Positions 1-7,888 of a stretch of DNA of 19,804 nt are shown in pieces. The number at the start of each line of letters is the position of its first letter. The first letter of the stretch is position 1. Position numbers and translations under genes: made by a program. The notes under the pieces were generated by a model. It was not told where the DNA came from and made no database searches. It saw only the letters and a list, made by a program, of their open reading frames with translations. This DNA is from CAYWHE01 sp964458125 (lineage in GTDB: Bacteria; Bacteroidota; Bacteroidia; AKYH767-A; OLB10), in NCBI GenBank assembly GCA_964458125.1, contig CAYWHE010000059.1:1-19804 (forward strand). Reading direction: 5' to 3'.

Positions 1-1530
1 AGTAAAGGTAATGGTTTGCCCGGCACAGATAAACAGGGATCCCGTATAGGTTACCAGCGCTTCGGGAGATATGCAGTCATTTTCAGTAACCGAGAGGAAC
101 TGGTCTGTTGCAGGATTGACAATCGTTTGCAAACCTCCTGCAGGCCAACGAATCACAACTGAATCAATGACTGCGGCTTGTCCGAGTCCGAAATGCAACA
201 TGGAAGAATTTACGGTGCCATAACTTTCCCCGGCCCGCACCTCCCGGATTTGCACACCCCAGGCCCCGTACAGCAAGGCCCTTGCGCCAATGGCACCCTG
301 GTTACTGACGGTTCCGTGCAGGTCGAGGGTAAAAAAATGATTGCCGTTACCCTTGTTCAGCCACAGTACATCATCCACACTGGTGGGCGTGGTGTAGATG
401 GAGGCATAACCGGCGTAGATATCGGGAAATCCGTCATGGTTCAGATCGCCTGTGGAGAAGGACTCCATTTTCTGATTGTTGAAGAGTCCGTTAATTTTAG
501 AAAAGGTACCGTTGCCGTTGTTTTTATAAAACCTGGCGTTGCTGCCGGTTGCCAGGATATCCAGAAAACCGTCATTGTCAAAATCCTCCATCACGCTTTC
601 TATCGGGGTGATGTCGGTGATGTCAAACCCTGTTGCAAGTGTAATATCTGTAAAGTGTCCGGTACCGTCATTCTGCAGGATCTGGCTTTCATGGTCATGA
701 TTGGTGACCATCAGGTCCAGGTCGGCATCGTTGTCGATATCCCCGAAACTGGCTGTCCAGGATTGCCAGCCGATATCCAGGTTGAAGGAACCGGCCATTT
801 CAGTATAGTTATTTGTGCCGTCATTGACGAACATGACATTGATGCGTCTTCCGTCCGTGGGATCGTTTACACCCTGTCGGCATTTGGCAATGTAAAGATC
901 CAGGTCACCGTCATTATCAAAATCCGTCCATACACTTCCGTAGTTCCCGGAATCATCGGTATTGGTTACATCAAAATTGATGACGGTGGATGGGTTCAGG
1001 CTGCCGCTGCCGTTGTTCAGGTAAATATGGCTTTCGTCATTATCATCACAGCAGAATACATCAATCCAGCCGTCATTGTTGAAATCGGCAAAGGTGGCAT
1101 TTTGCAGGAAAAAGTTGGAAGCCGCCAGCGTCACGATATTAGCCGACAGGCCGTTGCCGGCCGTCATCATGATCTGGATGCCATTGCTGCTGTAGCCGCC
1201 GGCCAGAATGTCCTTATACCCGTTATGATCCACATCGGCCACACACATGGCCCATGCCCAGCCATCGGTTTCATTGAACCGGCCCAGGTCGCGTGTTTCA
1301 AAATTATTGTTGGTGCGCTGAATTTCCACGTAAACATGGATGCCGGAGTCCAGCCGTATGATGTCGTCCAGGCCGTCACCGTTCCAGTCGGAAACAGCCA
1401 TGGAACAACCGCTGTGGGCCGCATTGTTCAGCCTGCCATTGACACTGGTAAAGGCCAGCTGGCCCGAAGCCGTGGAATAAATAAAAATCAATAACGATAC
1501 AAGGAGAAGTTGTTGTAGTTTTTTTTTCAT
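1..1530 (-). CDS. FG-GAP/VCBS repeat protein with ASPIC/UnbV domain (CRTAC1-like), 3' end cut by window
   Basis: Reading the minus strand from the ATG at 1530 gives 510 open codons running off the left edge, so the C-terminus is missing. The protein opens with a lysine-rich start and a hydrophobic signal peptide ending near AlaSerGlyGln (about residue 24), so it is exported. Seven calcium-loop motifs of the DxDxDGxxD type (for example DWNGDGLDD, DFNNDGWID, DFDNDGDLD, DFDNDGFLD) are spaced along residues 48-370, as expected for an FG-GAP/VCBS beta-propeller. Residues about 405-470 match the ASPIC/UnbV domain (GAIGAR, REVRAGESYG, LHFGLG, VVIRWPAG), the CRTAC1-type pairing. After it a new Ig/PKD-like segment begins; a T9SS sorting tail would be expected beyond the edge. 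It starts 37 bp downstream of the cytochrome gene on the same strand, so they probably share a transcript. Substrate or ligand is unknown. A long plus-strand ORF across it (178-1494) is an antisense shadow. Confidence 0.9.
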   Translation of the reverse strand, partial: MKKKLQQLLLVSLLIFIYSTASGQLAFTSVNGRLNNAAHSGCSMAVSDWNGDGLDDIIRLDSGIHVYVEIQRTNNNFETRDLGRFNETDGWAWAMCVADVDHNGYKDILAGGYSSNGIQIMMTAGNGLSANIVTLAASNFFLQNATFADFNNDGWIDVFCCDDNDESHIYLNNGSGSLNPSTVINFDVTNTDDSGNYGSVWTDFDNDGDLDLYIAKCRQGVNDPTDGRRINVMFVNDGTNNYTEMAGSFNLDIGWQSWTASFGDIDNDADLDLMVTNHDHESQILQNDGTGHFTDITLATGFDITDITPIESVMEDFDNDGFLDILATGSNARFYKNNGNGTFSKINGLFNNQKMESFSTGDLNHDGFPDIYAGYASIYTTPTSVDDVLWLNKGNGNHFFTLDLHGTVSNQGAIGARALLYGAWGVQIREVRAGESYGTVNSSMLHFGLGQAAVIDSVVIRWPAGGLQTIVNPATDQFLSVTENDCISPEALVTYTGSLFICAGQTITFT

Positions 1531-1567
1531 GGAGCGGAGGTTGGTTTGAGAATTAGGATATATGGAC

Positions 1568-3511
1568 TTATAATCGTATTACCTTTTTTAGATGAATGCC
1601 TGTCCGGGTATTGATCCTCAGGTAATAGATCCCCGGATTAACAGGCAATTCCATTTCAAATATAGTTGCTTTTTTCCATTCATACCTGGAGGAAATGACT
1701 TTTCCCTGTGAATTGTATAAGGTTATGCCGGTTACGTCCTTTTGAGAAATTATGCCCTGGATCCTGCCGGTATGGTTTGGGTTTGGAAACAGCAGGATGG
1801 GTGCCGGTTCCCGGGTATCCGGTATATCCGTACTGATCAGGATACCCGAAAGGGTATCACCGGCAATGGCCAGTGGTGACCGGTCCGCATTGGTATACAT
1901 TACCAGGAAACTGTCAATTTCAGGGGAGGAATAACCGCTCATTTCATTTAACCAGGCCGGCGGCACGGACTGATAAAAAACCGTTGCAAAAACCGTCAGC
2001 AGTCCATGATAATTATGCATGGGAATATGATAATGCACGATATCCTGCCCGGTACCCTGGGTGATTCCCTGCAGGTTGAAATCGGGATCTGCCGCGGCAT
2101 TGCCGGTTATCCGGCAGGTGTCGTAGGCATTGTGCAGGGTGGAAAATCCTGCCGGTGGGATGCGGTTATCCTTCAAGGGTGAGTAAGCCCGTTCCAGGAC
2201 TGTTGTTTTGTCCCCGTTCAGGTCCCCCATGACCATTTCATAAACCTGAATATCCGAAGAATCGCTGATGATATCATGATGGGTTTCAAACAGGGTGTCT
2301 ATGTATTTCACCTCCTGGTTCTGATCGAACAATCCTGAAGCCCACAAGGTGTCACCGCTTTGTTTCACGGCTACCACCTGCAACACGGACCGGCGGGAAG
2401 GATAGCCCGAGGGGAACTTATGCCCGGCTTTATTGGTAAGCCTGATGTTTACAAATGCCGTATCATCCATAACGGTATCTATATACGCATTAACATCCAG
2501 TGTTTGCAGTTTCAGCAGGCGTGTGTTTACCGAAAGGGTGGAATCGAAATTGGCATCCGGTGCGGCAATTGCCAGAGAGGCTTTATTATCCTTCATTAGT
2601 TTCACCATGAAGGAGTTGGCGCCACTAAACTGGTGGAGGTTGAATGGAGACCGCCCGGGCAGTGCCGTATAGCCGGTGGCAATTTTCACATTGTCTTCGA
2701 TCTGTGGCATGTGACAGGACTGGCAGGTGATCTCCTGGGCCGGAAAAGAGGAGTTCAGCCATTCGTGGTAGGTGGCCTGCTCGGTAAAAGTGGTGCCGGT
2801 TGGATTTCCTGACAAGTCTGCGGCAGCAGAAATCAGCGTATGACAGGGTGAGCAGAAACTGCTACGGTTGAGGTGAGGACTGAACACAGGGGTGAGGCCC
2901 ACGTAAAGTTGCATGGGGCCCATCATGGGGTTTTCAAATGGACCGTAGGCAATATTGCTGGTGTCGTAATGGAGGTTACCTGAAAATAAAACACCTTGTG
3001 TTAGGGAATCCATCGAGTGACAGGCCATGCAAGCTACTCCGGCAAGACCAAGGGTGTCGGCGGCCAGATCGCCAAGTGTATAATGGCTCAGTCCCTTATA
3101 CATGGCGGTAAAATGACCCATTGGTGCATGACAGGATGTGCAGAAGGTTTGCAGTTCGTTGGCATGAGCCGGGTTAACCAGGATTTCATGGCTGACCTTG
3201 GCCCTCCATAAGGGATCCCTGGCAGACAGCGCCATCATGGAGGTTTCCCAATCGTCAAAAATATTGACGTCCTGGCCGGAACCATCAACAAGTGCGATTC
3301 CAAGCGTATCGAATCCATGACAGCCTTTACAGTTTACAGGATCAAGAAAGTATTCATCCGAATCTATCGGAGGCATGAAGTGACCTTGCAGCAGTGCCAG
3401 TTCCTGGGGTGAATGGTACGGCTTAGCCTCATCTTTTTTAGGAGGATACAGGGCCATGAGCAGGATGCAGGCCATGCAGCAAAGGATACCCCAAAATTTT
3501 TTCCGGTTCAC
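1568..3511 (-). CDS. Five-heme c-type cytochrome with T9SS C-terminal sorting domain
   Basis: The 647-residue protein begins at a GTG with a lysine/arginine n-region and a hydrophobic segment (residues 6-22), a Sec-type export signal. Five CxxCH heme c attachment motifs are visible: CKGCH (61), CTSCH (124), CMACH (161), CSPCH (220) and CQSCH (263). The N-terminal half is therefore a multiheme electron-transfer module. The middle (about 300-560) is heme-free and probably beta-rich. The last ~75 residues (FPNPN, ITLYNSQGK, PGIYYLRI, final KKVIRL) are a type A T9SS sorting domain, so the protein should cross the outer membrane and be attached outside or released. It may move electrons at the cell surface or act as a multiheme oxidoreductase; no specific reaction can be named. 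No upstream ATG exists in frame; Met13 is an alternative start but would remove the charged n-region. It leads an apparent operon with the FG-GAP/ASPIC gene. Confidence 0.88.
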   Translation of the reverse strand: MNRKKFWGILCCMACILLMALYPPKKDEAKPYHSPQELALLQGHFMPPIDSDEYFLDPVNCKGCHGFDTLGIALVDGSGQDVNIFDDWETSMMALSARDPLWRAKVSHEILVNPAHANELQTFCTSCHAPMGHFTAMYKGLSHYTLGDLAADTLGLAGVACMACHSMDSLTQGVLFSGNLHYDTSNIAYGPFENPMMGPMQLYVGLTPVFSPHLNRSSFCSPCHTLISAAADLSGNPTGTTFTEQATYHEWLNSSFPAQEITCQSCHMPQIEDNVKIATGYTALPGRSPFNLHQFSGANSFMVKLMKDNKASLAIAAPDANFDSTLSVNTRLLKLQTLDVNAYIDTVMDDTAFVNIRLTNKAGHKFPSGYPSRRSVLQVVAVKQSGDTLWASGLFDQNQEVKYIDTLFETHHDIISDSSDIQVYEMVMGDLNGDKTTVLERAYSPLKDNRIPPAGFSTLHNAYDTCRITGNAAADPDFNLQGITQGTGQDIVHYHIPMHNYHGLLTVFATVFYQSVPPAWLNEMSGYSSPEIDSFLVMYTNADRSPLAIAGDTLSGILISTDIPDTREPAPILLFPNPNHTGRIQGIISQKDVTGITLYNSQGKVISSRYEWKKATIFEMELPVNPGIYYLRINTRTGIHLKKVIRL

Positions 3512-3594
3512 AAACAGGATGAATGCATTAGCTGGTAAGGCCCGGTCGAACGGAAAATAAAAAGAACGGACGGCGGGCTATCGTTTTCAAGCCC

Positions 3595-3625
3595 TAAATA
3601 TATAAAAAGCCTTTAAAAGGACAAA
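3595..3625 (-). promoter_or_regulatory. Bacteroidota-type promoter for the cytochrome/FG-GAP operon
   Basis: Read on the minus strand, TTTG (3625-3622) is separated by exactly 19 bases from TATATTTA (3602-3595). The Bacteroidota housekeeping consensus is TTTG-N19-TAnnTTTG, so only the last base of the -7 element deviates. Transcription would start near 3588, giving a leader of about 75 nt before the GTG at 3511. Confidence 0.55.
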
Positions 3626-3678
3626 CAAAAAAATTGCGGCAGAAGGGTAGCCTGCAGGTTACTGCCTGAAACCGGAGG

Positions 3679-3897
3679 TCAGTAAGACCAGTCAGGATAA
3701 CTGGCCGCTGGACTTTTTTTGGATGGTGTTTTATGGAATACTTCCTGGTGGGGATAATGAATGCCTTCCTGGTACAACACCAACGTGATGTAGGAGACAT
3801 CCAGATTGGTTTCCTGTGCCAGGCCCGGGATGGATTTGCCTTCGAGGAAGCCTGAAATAATACGCTGATTAAGATCGGGATTTAAAATGCTTTCCAT
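3679..3897 (-). CDS. Small possible helix-turn-helix protein, unrecognised
   Basis: A 72-residue ORF starts at an ATG at 3897. The first ~45 residues look like a real soluble helical domain: LNQRIISGFLEGKSIPGLA followed by a turn and SYITLVLYQEG. This resembles the 'x-G-x-S-I-x-x-L-A-x-x-x-x-x-x-x-x-x-I' rhythm of helix-turn-helix DNA-binding segments. The C-terminal ~25 residues are basic and probably disordered. It sits on the minus strand upstream of the cytochrome operon promoter and is divergent from the CDF transporter gene. No clear promoter or ribosome site was found upstream. It could be a small regulator of a neighbour, but it may also be a chance ORF; the family is not recognised. 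Confidence 0.42.
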   Translation of the reverse strand: MESILNPDLNQRIISGFLEGKSIPGLAQETNLDVSYITLVLYQEGIHYPHQEVFHKTPSKKSPAASYPDWSY

Positions 3898-4076
3898 GGT
3901 GTTGGTTTATGAATGCCCGTTATACGGTTCCCCTTTTTATTTGGTTGCTGTCTGGCAGAAGCCGCTACAGGAGGCCGTTTGGGTATTGTTAATGCCATTG
4001 GCCTTCTTTTAAATGAGCTGACCAGGATCACCATGGCCCATGCATTTATTCAGGTGTCCGAATGGAAATCAATCTG

Positions 4077-4084
4077 TATTTTTG
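4077..4084 (+). promoter_or_regulatory. -7 promoter element upstream of the CDF transporter gene
   Basis: TATTTTTG is an exact TAnnTTTG match. No clear TTG lies 19 bases upstream, so the -33 side is weak. Transcription from here would start near 4090, about 15 nt before a GTG at 4105. This argues that upstream ATG codons at 3913 and 4033 are not the real start. Confidence 0.4.
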
Positions 4085-4104
4085 GAGGAGCAAAAAACAC
4101 GATT

Positions 4105-5091
4105 GTGTCCAAAACGTCCGGAAACTTTAAATTTCAGCAGATCATCACCCTGGCCGGTTTGATTTTGTTTGCCGTTAAAATCACAGCCTGGTACCTGACC
4201 GGGTCTGTGGCCATTCTGACCGATGCGCTGGAAAGCATTGTGAATGTCTTTAGCGCATTTCTGGGATTATACAGCCTGTATCTTTCGGCCAAACCGCGCG
4301 ACAGCAATCATCCTTACGGGCATGGCAAGGTGGAGTTTGTATCGGCTGCCATTGAAGGCACGCTGATTTCGGTTGCAGGCCTGATTATCATTTTCGAAGC
4401 CATTGTAAACCTTCAGCATCCTCACGAACTGAAAAAAATGGATACGGGTATGGTGCTTATTGCACTGGCCGCAGCCGTCAATTATGTGCTCGGGTTTGCA
4501 GCCATCAGGAAGGGAAACAAAACCAACTCCCTGGCCCTCATCGCCAGTGGGAAACACCTTCAGTCGGATACGTGGTCCACGGCCGGGATCCTGGCCGGGC
4601 TGGGCTTTATGGCCATGTTCAAATGGTCCTGGATAGACAGCGCAGTAGCCCTGGTTTTTTCCTTTTTAATCCTGTTCACCGGTTATAAAATCATTCGCGA
4701 TTCCATTGCCGGAATTATGGATGAAGCGGATGAACGTTTGTTGAAAAAACTGGTGGAGACACTGGAACAGAACAGGGCCGAAAACTGGGTCGATCTGCAT
4801 AACCTGCGAATCATCAAGTACGGTTCCACGCTTCATCTCGACTGTCACCTGACCGTGCCCTGGTACTTCAATATACACGAAGCCCACAGCGAAATTGATA
4901 AGCTGGATGCACTTGTCCGCCGGCATTACGGGGACAGCCTGGAAATGTTCATTCACACCGACGGTTGCATGGATTTTTCATGCGCCATCTGCAACAAGTC
5001 AGGATGCAGGGAAAGAAAGGAAGCTTTCCGTCAACGGATATCCTGGACGGTAGAAAATATTTCCGGCAACCGCAAACATCGTATATACTGA
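4105..5091 (+). CDS. Cation diffusion facilitator (CDF) metal efflux transporter
   Basis: CDF proteins export divalent metals (Zn, Fe, Mn, Co, Cd) across the inner membrane in exchange for protons. From the GTG at 4105 the product is 328 residues, the usual CDF size, and begins just before the first membrane helix. The frame stays open to an ATG at 3913 (392 residues), but that extension looks non-coding and would span the -7 element at 4077. Six hydrophobic helices fill residues ~10-205. The helix-2 motif is TDALESIVN and the helix-5 motif is the canonical HxxxD (HLQSD, His151/Asp155). A cytoplasmic C-terminal domain of ~110 residues follows, ending in a cysteine-rich cluster (CMDFSCAICNKSGC) that may bind metal. 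In helix 2, Glu43 and Asn47 stand where many Zn-type members have His and Asp, so the metal preference is uncertain. The gene is monocistronic and convergent with the kelch gene. Confidence 0.88.
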   Translation: MSKTSGNFKFQQIITLAGLILFAVKITAWYLTGSVAILTDALESIVNVFSAFLGLYSLYLSAKPRDSNHPYGHGKVEFVSAAIEGTLISVAGLIIIFEAIVNLQHPHELKKMDTGMVLIALAAAVNYVLGFAAIRKGNKTNSLALIASGKHLQSDTWSTAGILAGLGFMAMFKWSWIDSAVALVFSFLILFTGYKIIRDSIAGIMDEADERLLKKLVETLEQNRAENWVDLHNLRIIKYGSTLHLDCHLTVPWYFNIHEAHSEIDKLDALVRRHYGDSLEMFIHTDGCMDFSCAICNKSGCRERKEAFRQRISWTVENISGNRKHRIY

Positions 5092-5134
5092 GGGTTATAT
5101 TTACCGCTGATGCCGTCTCCCGATGGCAAAAAAT

Positions 5135-6973
5135 TTATTCCTTGTTTGATTGCCTGAACACCCTGGAAGTAAATTTCCTGTTTCCGTCATCGATGCGCAG
5201 CAGGTACAGGCCATCCTCCAGGCCGGCAATACGGATGACGAGGGTGCCAACCGGCCGGCTATGGCCCGAGAGGCATATTCTGCCGGAAATATCGGTAAAC
5301 ATATACGATAGGTCTTGTCCGCGGAAAGCGTCATGGGTGATATGGAGATTTTCTATAACCGGGTTGGGAAGCACCAGCAGATTTTCCGGTGCATACAGGT
5401 TTCCGGTACCACTTGGAGAACCTACGGTCGTGCTGTCGCAGATGCTGCATCCTGCTACATCCGTGATGCAACAGGTGTAGGTGCCCGGGAGGAGGCCGGT
5501 GATATAGGCCGAATTGGTCACTCCGTTCGACCAGCTGAAGATATAGGGACCGGTTCCTCCCGTGATGTTGGCGGTGGCATTACCGTTGGCACAGGTAGAA
5601 CAGGTTGCATTGGTATGGGTAAGCAAAACGACAAGCTGTGCCGGCTGGCTGAGGGTAAAGGCCGGCGACCCCGTACACCCGGCAGAATCAGTAACGGTTA
5701 CGGTATAAGATCCGGCGCTGATACCCGTGGCGCAGGAACCGGTCTGACCGTTGGACCACATGTAGGTGGTATAGGACCCGGAACCCCCGGAAGCGGTTAC
5801 GCACAGGCTGCCGTCCGAGCCGCCAAAACAGTCTGGTTCTGTTTCAACCGCAATCCCGGTTATAGCCGGCGGAGAACTGATGGTAATGCCGACAGAATTG
5901 CTGCAACCCGTTGTATCTGTCATGGTGACCATGTAGGTCCCGGGGCAAAGACCGGTGGCAGTCTGTGTGGTTTGAGACGGACTTGTATTCCAGGAATAGG
6001 AAACCACTGCGCCCGGATCTGGCTGTATTACCGTAGCGTTCCCGTCACAACTGCTGTAACAGGTGGAGTTTTGCTGGGTCAATTGCATGGAGCAGTTACT
6101 GCCGTATTCCCAGAAATCACTGCCTGCCCCCACACCGGTGCCGACATAGCCTTTGCTGCCGATAGCCATACCAATGGCATTATAACGTGCAGCTCCCGGA
6201 AGGCTGGTCAGGGCCGTCCAGGTATTGGTGGGCTGATCCCATTCCCAAAAATCGTTCAACGCTGTGCTGCCGCTCCAGCCGGCCGCAACATATCCCTTTA
6301 AACTGATGGCCCATCCTTCTGCCCGGTCGCGGGGAGTTCCGGGGAAGTTGGCTTTTTGGGTCCAGGAATTTGAAACCGGATCAAATTCCCATAAATCAGA
6401 CAGGAAGCTGCCGTTGAATCCGGTAGCGATATAACCATTACCGGAAATTGAAAACGCGGCAGCATGATAACGGCCCGGACCCGGAAGGGAGGCCACCTGT
6501 GTCCAGGCATCAAGAGCAGGATCATATTCCCACAGGTCGCTCAGGTAATTGCCGCCCATTCCGATATAGCCTTTGCCACCGGCTTCAAACCCGCTGGCAC
6601 CTTCGCGGCCGCTGCCACCGAAATTGGCTTTGGCCGTCCAGGCGTTGGTGGCCTGGTCCCATTCGTAGAAATCATTATAGGACCCCCCGGTTCCAAGGTA
6701 ACCCTTTGTTCCAATGGATAAGGCAGTAGCGCTGTTCCGGCTGTTTCCAATAAAGGTGGCCATCTGCGTCCAGGTATCCGTTACCTGGTCGTATTCCCAA
6801 AAACCGGCATTGTTTCCTCCCACATAACCCTTGGTTCCAATGCCGAAGGAGGTTGCCTCGGAGGTGCCTCCACCTCCGAAACTGGCCTTTTGGGTCCAGA
6901 TGCCCTGTGCAGGGACATGCGAATAAACAAACATCAGGGTGGCCCATGCAGGTAGCCGGAAAATGTTCATCAT
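5135..6973 (-). CDS. Kelch propeller, SprB repeats and T9SS sorting domain: secreted surface protein
   Basis: From the ATG at 6973 the product is 612 residues with a short signal peptide ending at ProAlaGln (about residue 23). The frame is open to 7036, but an exact TATCTTTG -7 promoter element lies at 7002-6995, which makes the downstream start far more likely. Residues 24-290 contain six kelch-type blades, each with a KGYxGxG strand and a DxWEYDxxTxTWT strand. The sixth lacks its last strand, which the N-terminal GIWTQKASF can supply, so a closed six-bladed propeller is predicted. Three SprB-type repeats follow (~298-368, 370-443, 445-518), rich in paired cysteines with GxYTVTVTDxxGC endings. 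The last ~85 residues (VLPNPV, FTDISGR, DGLYLLRI) form a T9SS sorting domain. The protein is probably displayed or released outside the cell; binding, adhesion or gliding roles are possible but unproven. Confidence 0.9.
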   Translation of the reverse strand: MMNIFRLPAWATLMFVYSHVPAQGIWTQKASFGGGGTSEATSFGIGTKGYVGGNNAGFWEYDQVTDTWTQMATFIGNSRNSATALSIGTKGYLGTGGSYNDFYEWDQATNAWTAKANFGGSGREGASGFEAGGKGYIGMGGNYLSDLWEYDPALDAWTQVASLPGPGRYHAAAFSISGNGYIATGFNGSFLSDLWEFDPVSNSWTQKANFPGTPRDRAEGWAISLKGYVAAGWSGSTALNDFWEWDQPTNTWTALTSLPGAARYNAIGMAIGSKGYVGTGVGAGSDFWEYGSNCSMQLTQQNSTCYSSCDGNATVIQPDPGAVVSYSWNTSPSQTTQTATGLCPGTYMVTMTDTTGCSNSVGITISSPPAITGIAVETEPDCFGGSDGSLCVTASGGSGSYTTYMWSNGQTGSCATGISAGSYTVTVTDSAGCTGSPAFTLSQPAQLVVLLTHTNATCSTCANGNATANITGGTGPYIFSWSNGVTNSAYITGLLPGTYTCCITDVAGCSICDSTTVGSPSGTGNLYAPENLLVLPNPVIENLHITHDAFRGQDLSYMFTDISGRICLSGHSRPVGTLVIRIAGLEDGLYLLRIDDGNRKFTSRVFRQSNKE

Positions 6974-6994
6974 GACAGGAAGTTTTACAATGAA

Positions 6995-7002
6995 CAAAGA
7001 TA
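6995..7002 (-). promoter_or_regulatory. -7 promoter element of the kelch/SprB gene
   Basis: The minus strand reads TATCTTTG, an exact TAnnTTTG match, 21 bases upstream of the ATG at 6973. The -33 region is not recognisable. Its position decides the start codon of the downstream gene. Confidence 0.5.
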
Positions 7003-7079
7003 ATTTTTTTTCCCATATCCTGCAGCGGGCTGCCATAGATACTTCAAAACAGGAAATACCGGAATAAAGGAAATAATCT

Positions 7080-7087
7080 TACCTTTA
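7080..7087 (+). promoter_or_regulatory. Possible -7 element for the barrel/waaA operon
   Basis: TACCTTTA matches TAnnTTTG except for the last base and lies 24 bases before the ATG at 7112, within the divergent intergenic region. No clear -33 element is seen. Confidence 0.3.
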
Positions 7088-7111
7088 GCCCTCCTTTAAG
7101 TAACCTGCCCT

Positions 7112-7888
7112 ATGATGAAGCGATTTCCGGGAGGACGATGGATACTTTTGCTTGGTCTCCTGTCAGGCATCACGGCATCCACATCCCGGGCCCAGAAGAG
7201 TATTAACGATTCCTCCATCACCTTTTCATTTGTGGGAATTAATTATGGTTACATGATTCCTGGAGGGGATATGGCCAGGCGATTCGGGGCCAACTCTTCG
7301 GTTGGAGGCAGTTACTCGTTAAAATTAAAAAGTCACTGGACGATTTCGGCCGACGGACAGTTTTTATTCGGTAATAAAATCAGGGAAGATCATATTCTGG
7401 ACGGTATTAAGACCGCAGATGGTAAAATCATTGGTGTGGACGGTGGTTACGGGGATGTCAGGCTTTATGAAAGGGGATATCATCTGAACCTGAACCTTGG
7501 CCGGGTTTTTTCGTTTAAAAAACCAAATCCCAATTCCGGGATATGGTTAACCGTTGGTGCAGGCTTTCTTCAGCATAAAATCAGAATTGAGCCTGTGGGA
7601 AATAACGTTCCCGAACTGGATAATTCCTATCGAAAAGGATACGACAGGCTGACCAACGGATTGGAATTGCGTGAATTCATAGGCTACCTGTTCTTCAGCA
7701 AAAAAAGGCTGGTGAACCTGTACGCCGGGTTTGAGTTAATCCAGGGGTTCACGCAAAACCGCAGGGATTATAACTTTGATACCAAGGAACATGACAGCAC
7801 CAGACGAACCGATTTACTTTATGGATTCAGGTTGGGCTGGTTATTGCCCCTGTATAAGCGCCCACCCGAGAAATTTTACCTGTACTGA
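7112..7888 (+). CDS. Putative outer-membrane beta-barrel protein upstream of waaA
   Basis: The 258-residue protein starts with MetMetLys and a clear signal peptide (hydrophobic core LLLLGLLSG, cleavage near SerArgAlaGln, about residue 27). The mature part has alternating hydrophobic/polar stretches (ISFSFVGINYGYMIPGG-like start, YSLKLKSHWTISADGQFLF, GYHLNLNLGRVFSF, GIWLTVGAGFL, LVNLYAGFELIQGF, RTDLLYGFRLGWLLPLY) typical of outer-membrane beta strands; eight or more strands are plausible. The C-terminus ends in an aromatic-rich tail (FYLY). Its stop codon overlaps the ATG of waaA by one base (TGATG), so the two are almost certainly translationally coupled. That places it with lipopolysaccharide inner-core synthesis, but no enzymatic motif is visible and a function cannot be assigned. 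Confidence 0.82.
   Translation: MMKRFPGGRWILLLGLLSGITASTSRAQKSINDSSITFSFVGINYGYMIPGGDMARRFGANSSVGGSYSLKLKSHWTISADGQFLFGNKIREDHILDGIKTADGKIIGVDGGYGDVRLYERGYHLNLNLGRVFSFKKPNPNSGIWLTVGAGFLQHKIRIEPVGNNVPELDNSYRKGYDRLTNGLELREFIGYLFFSKKRLVNLYAGFELIQGFTQNRRDYNFDTKEHDSTRRTDLLYGFRLGWLLPLYKRPPEKFYLY

Noticed and set aside
178..1494. Long plus-strand ORF of 438 codons
   Set aside because: It is antisense to the FG-GAP/ASPIC gene, whose repeats, signal peptide and domain motifs are unmistakable on the minus strand. The plus product has no recognisable domain.
5315..6301. Plus-strand ORF of 328 codons rich in Gly and Arg
   Set aside because: It is a shadow of the kelch/SprB gene; composition is an artefact of repeated sequence on the other strand.
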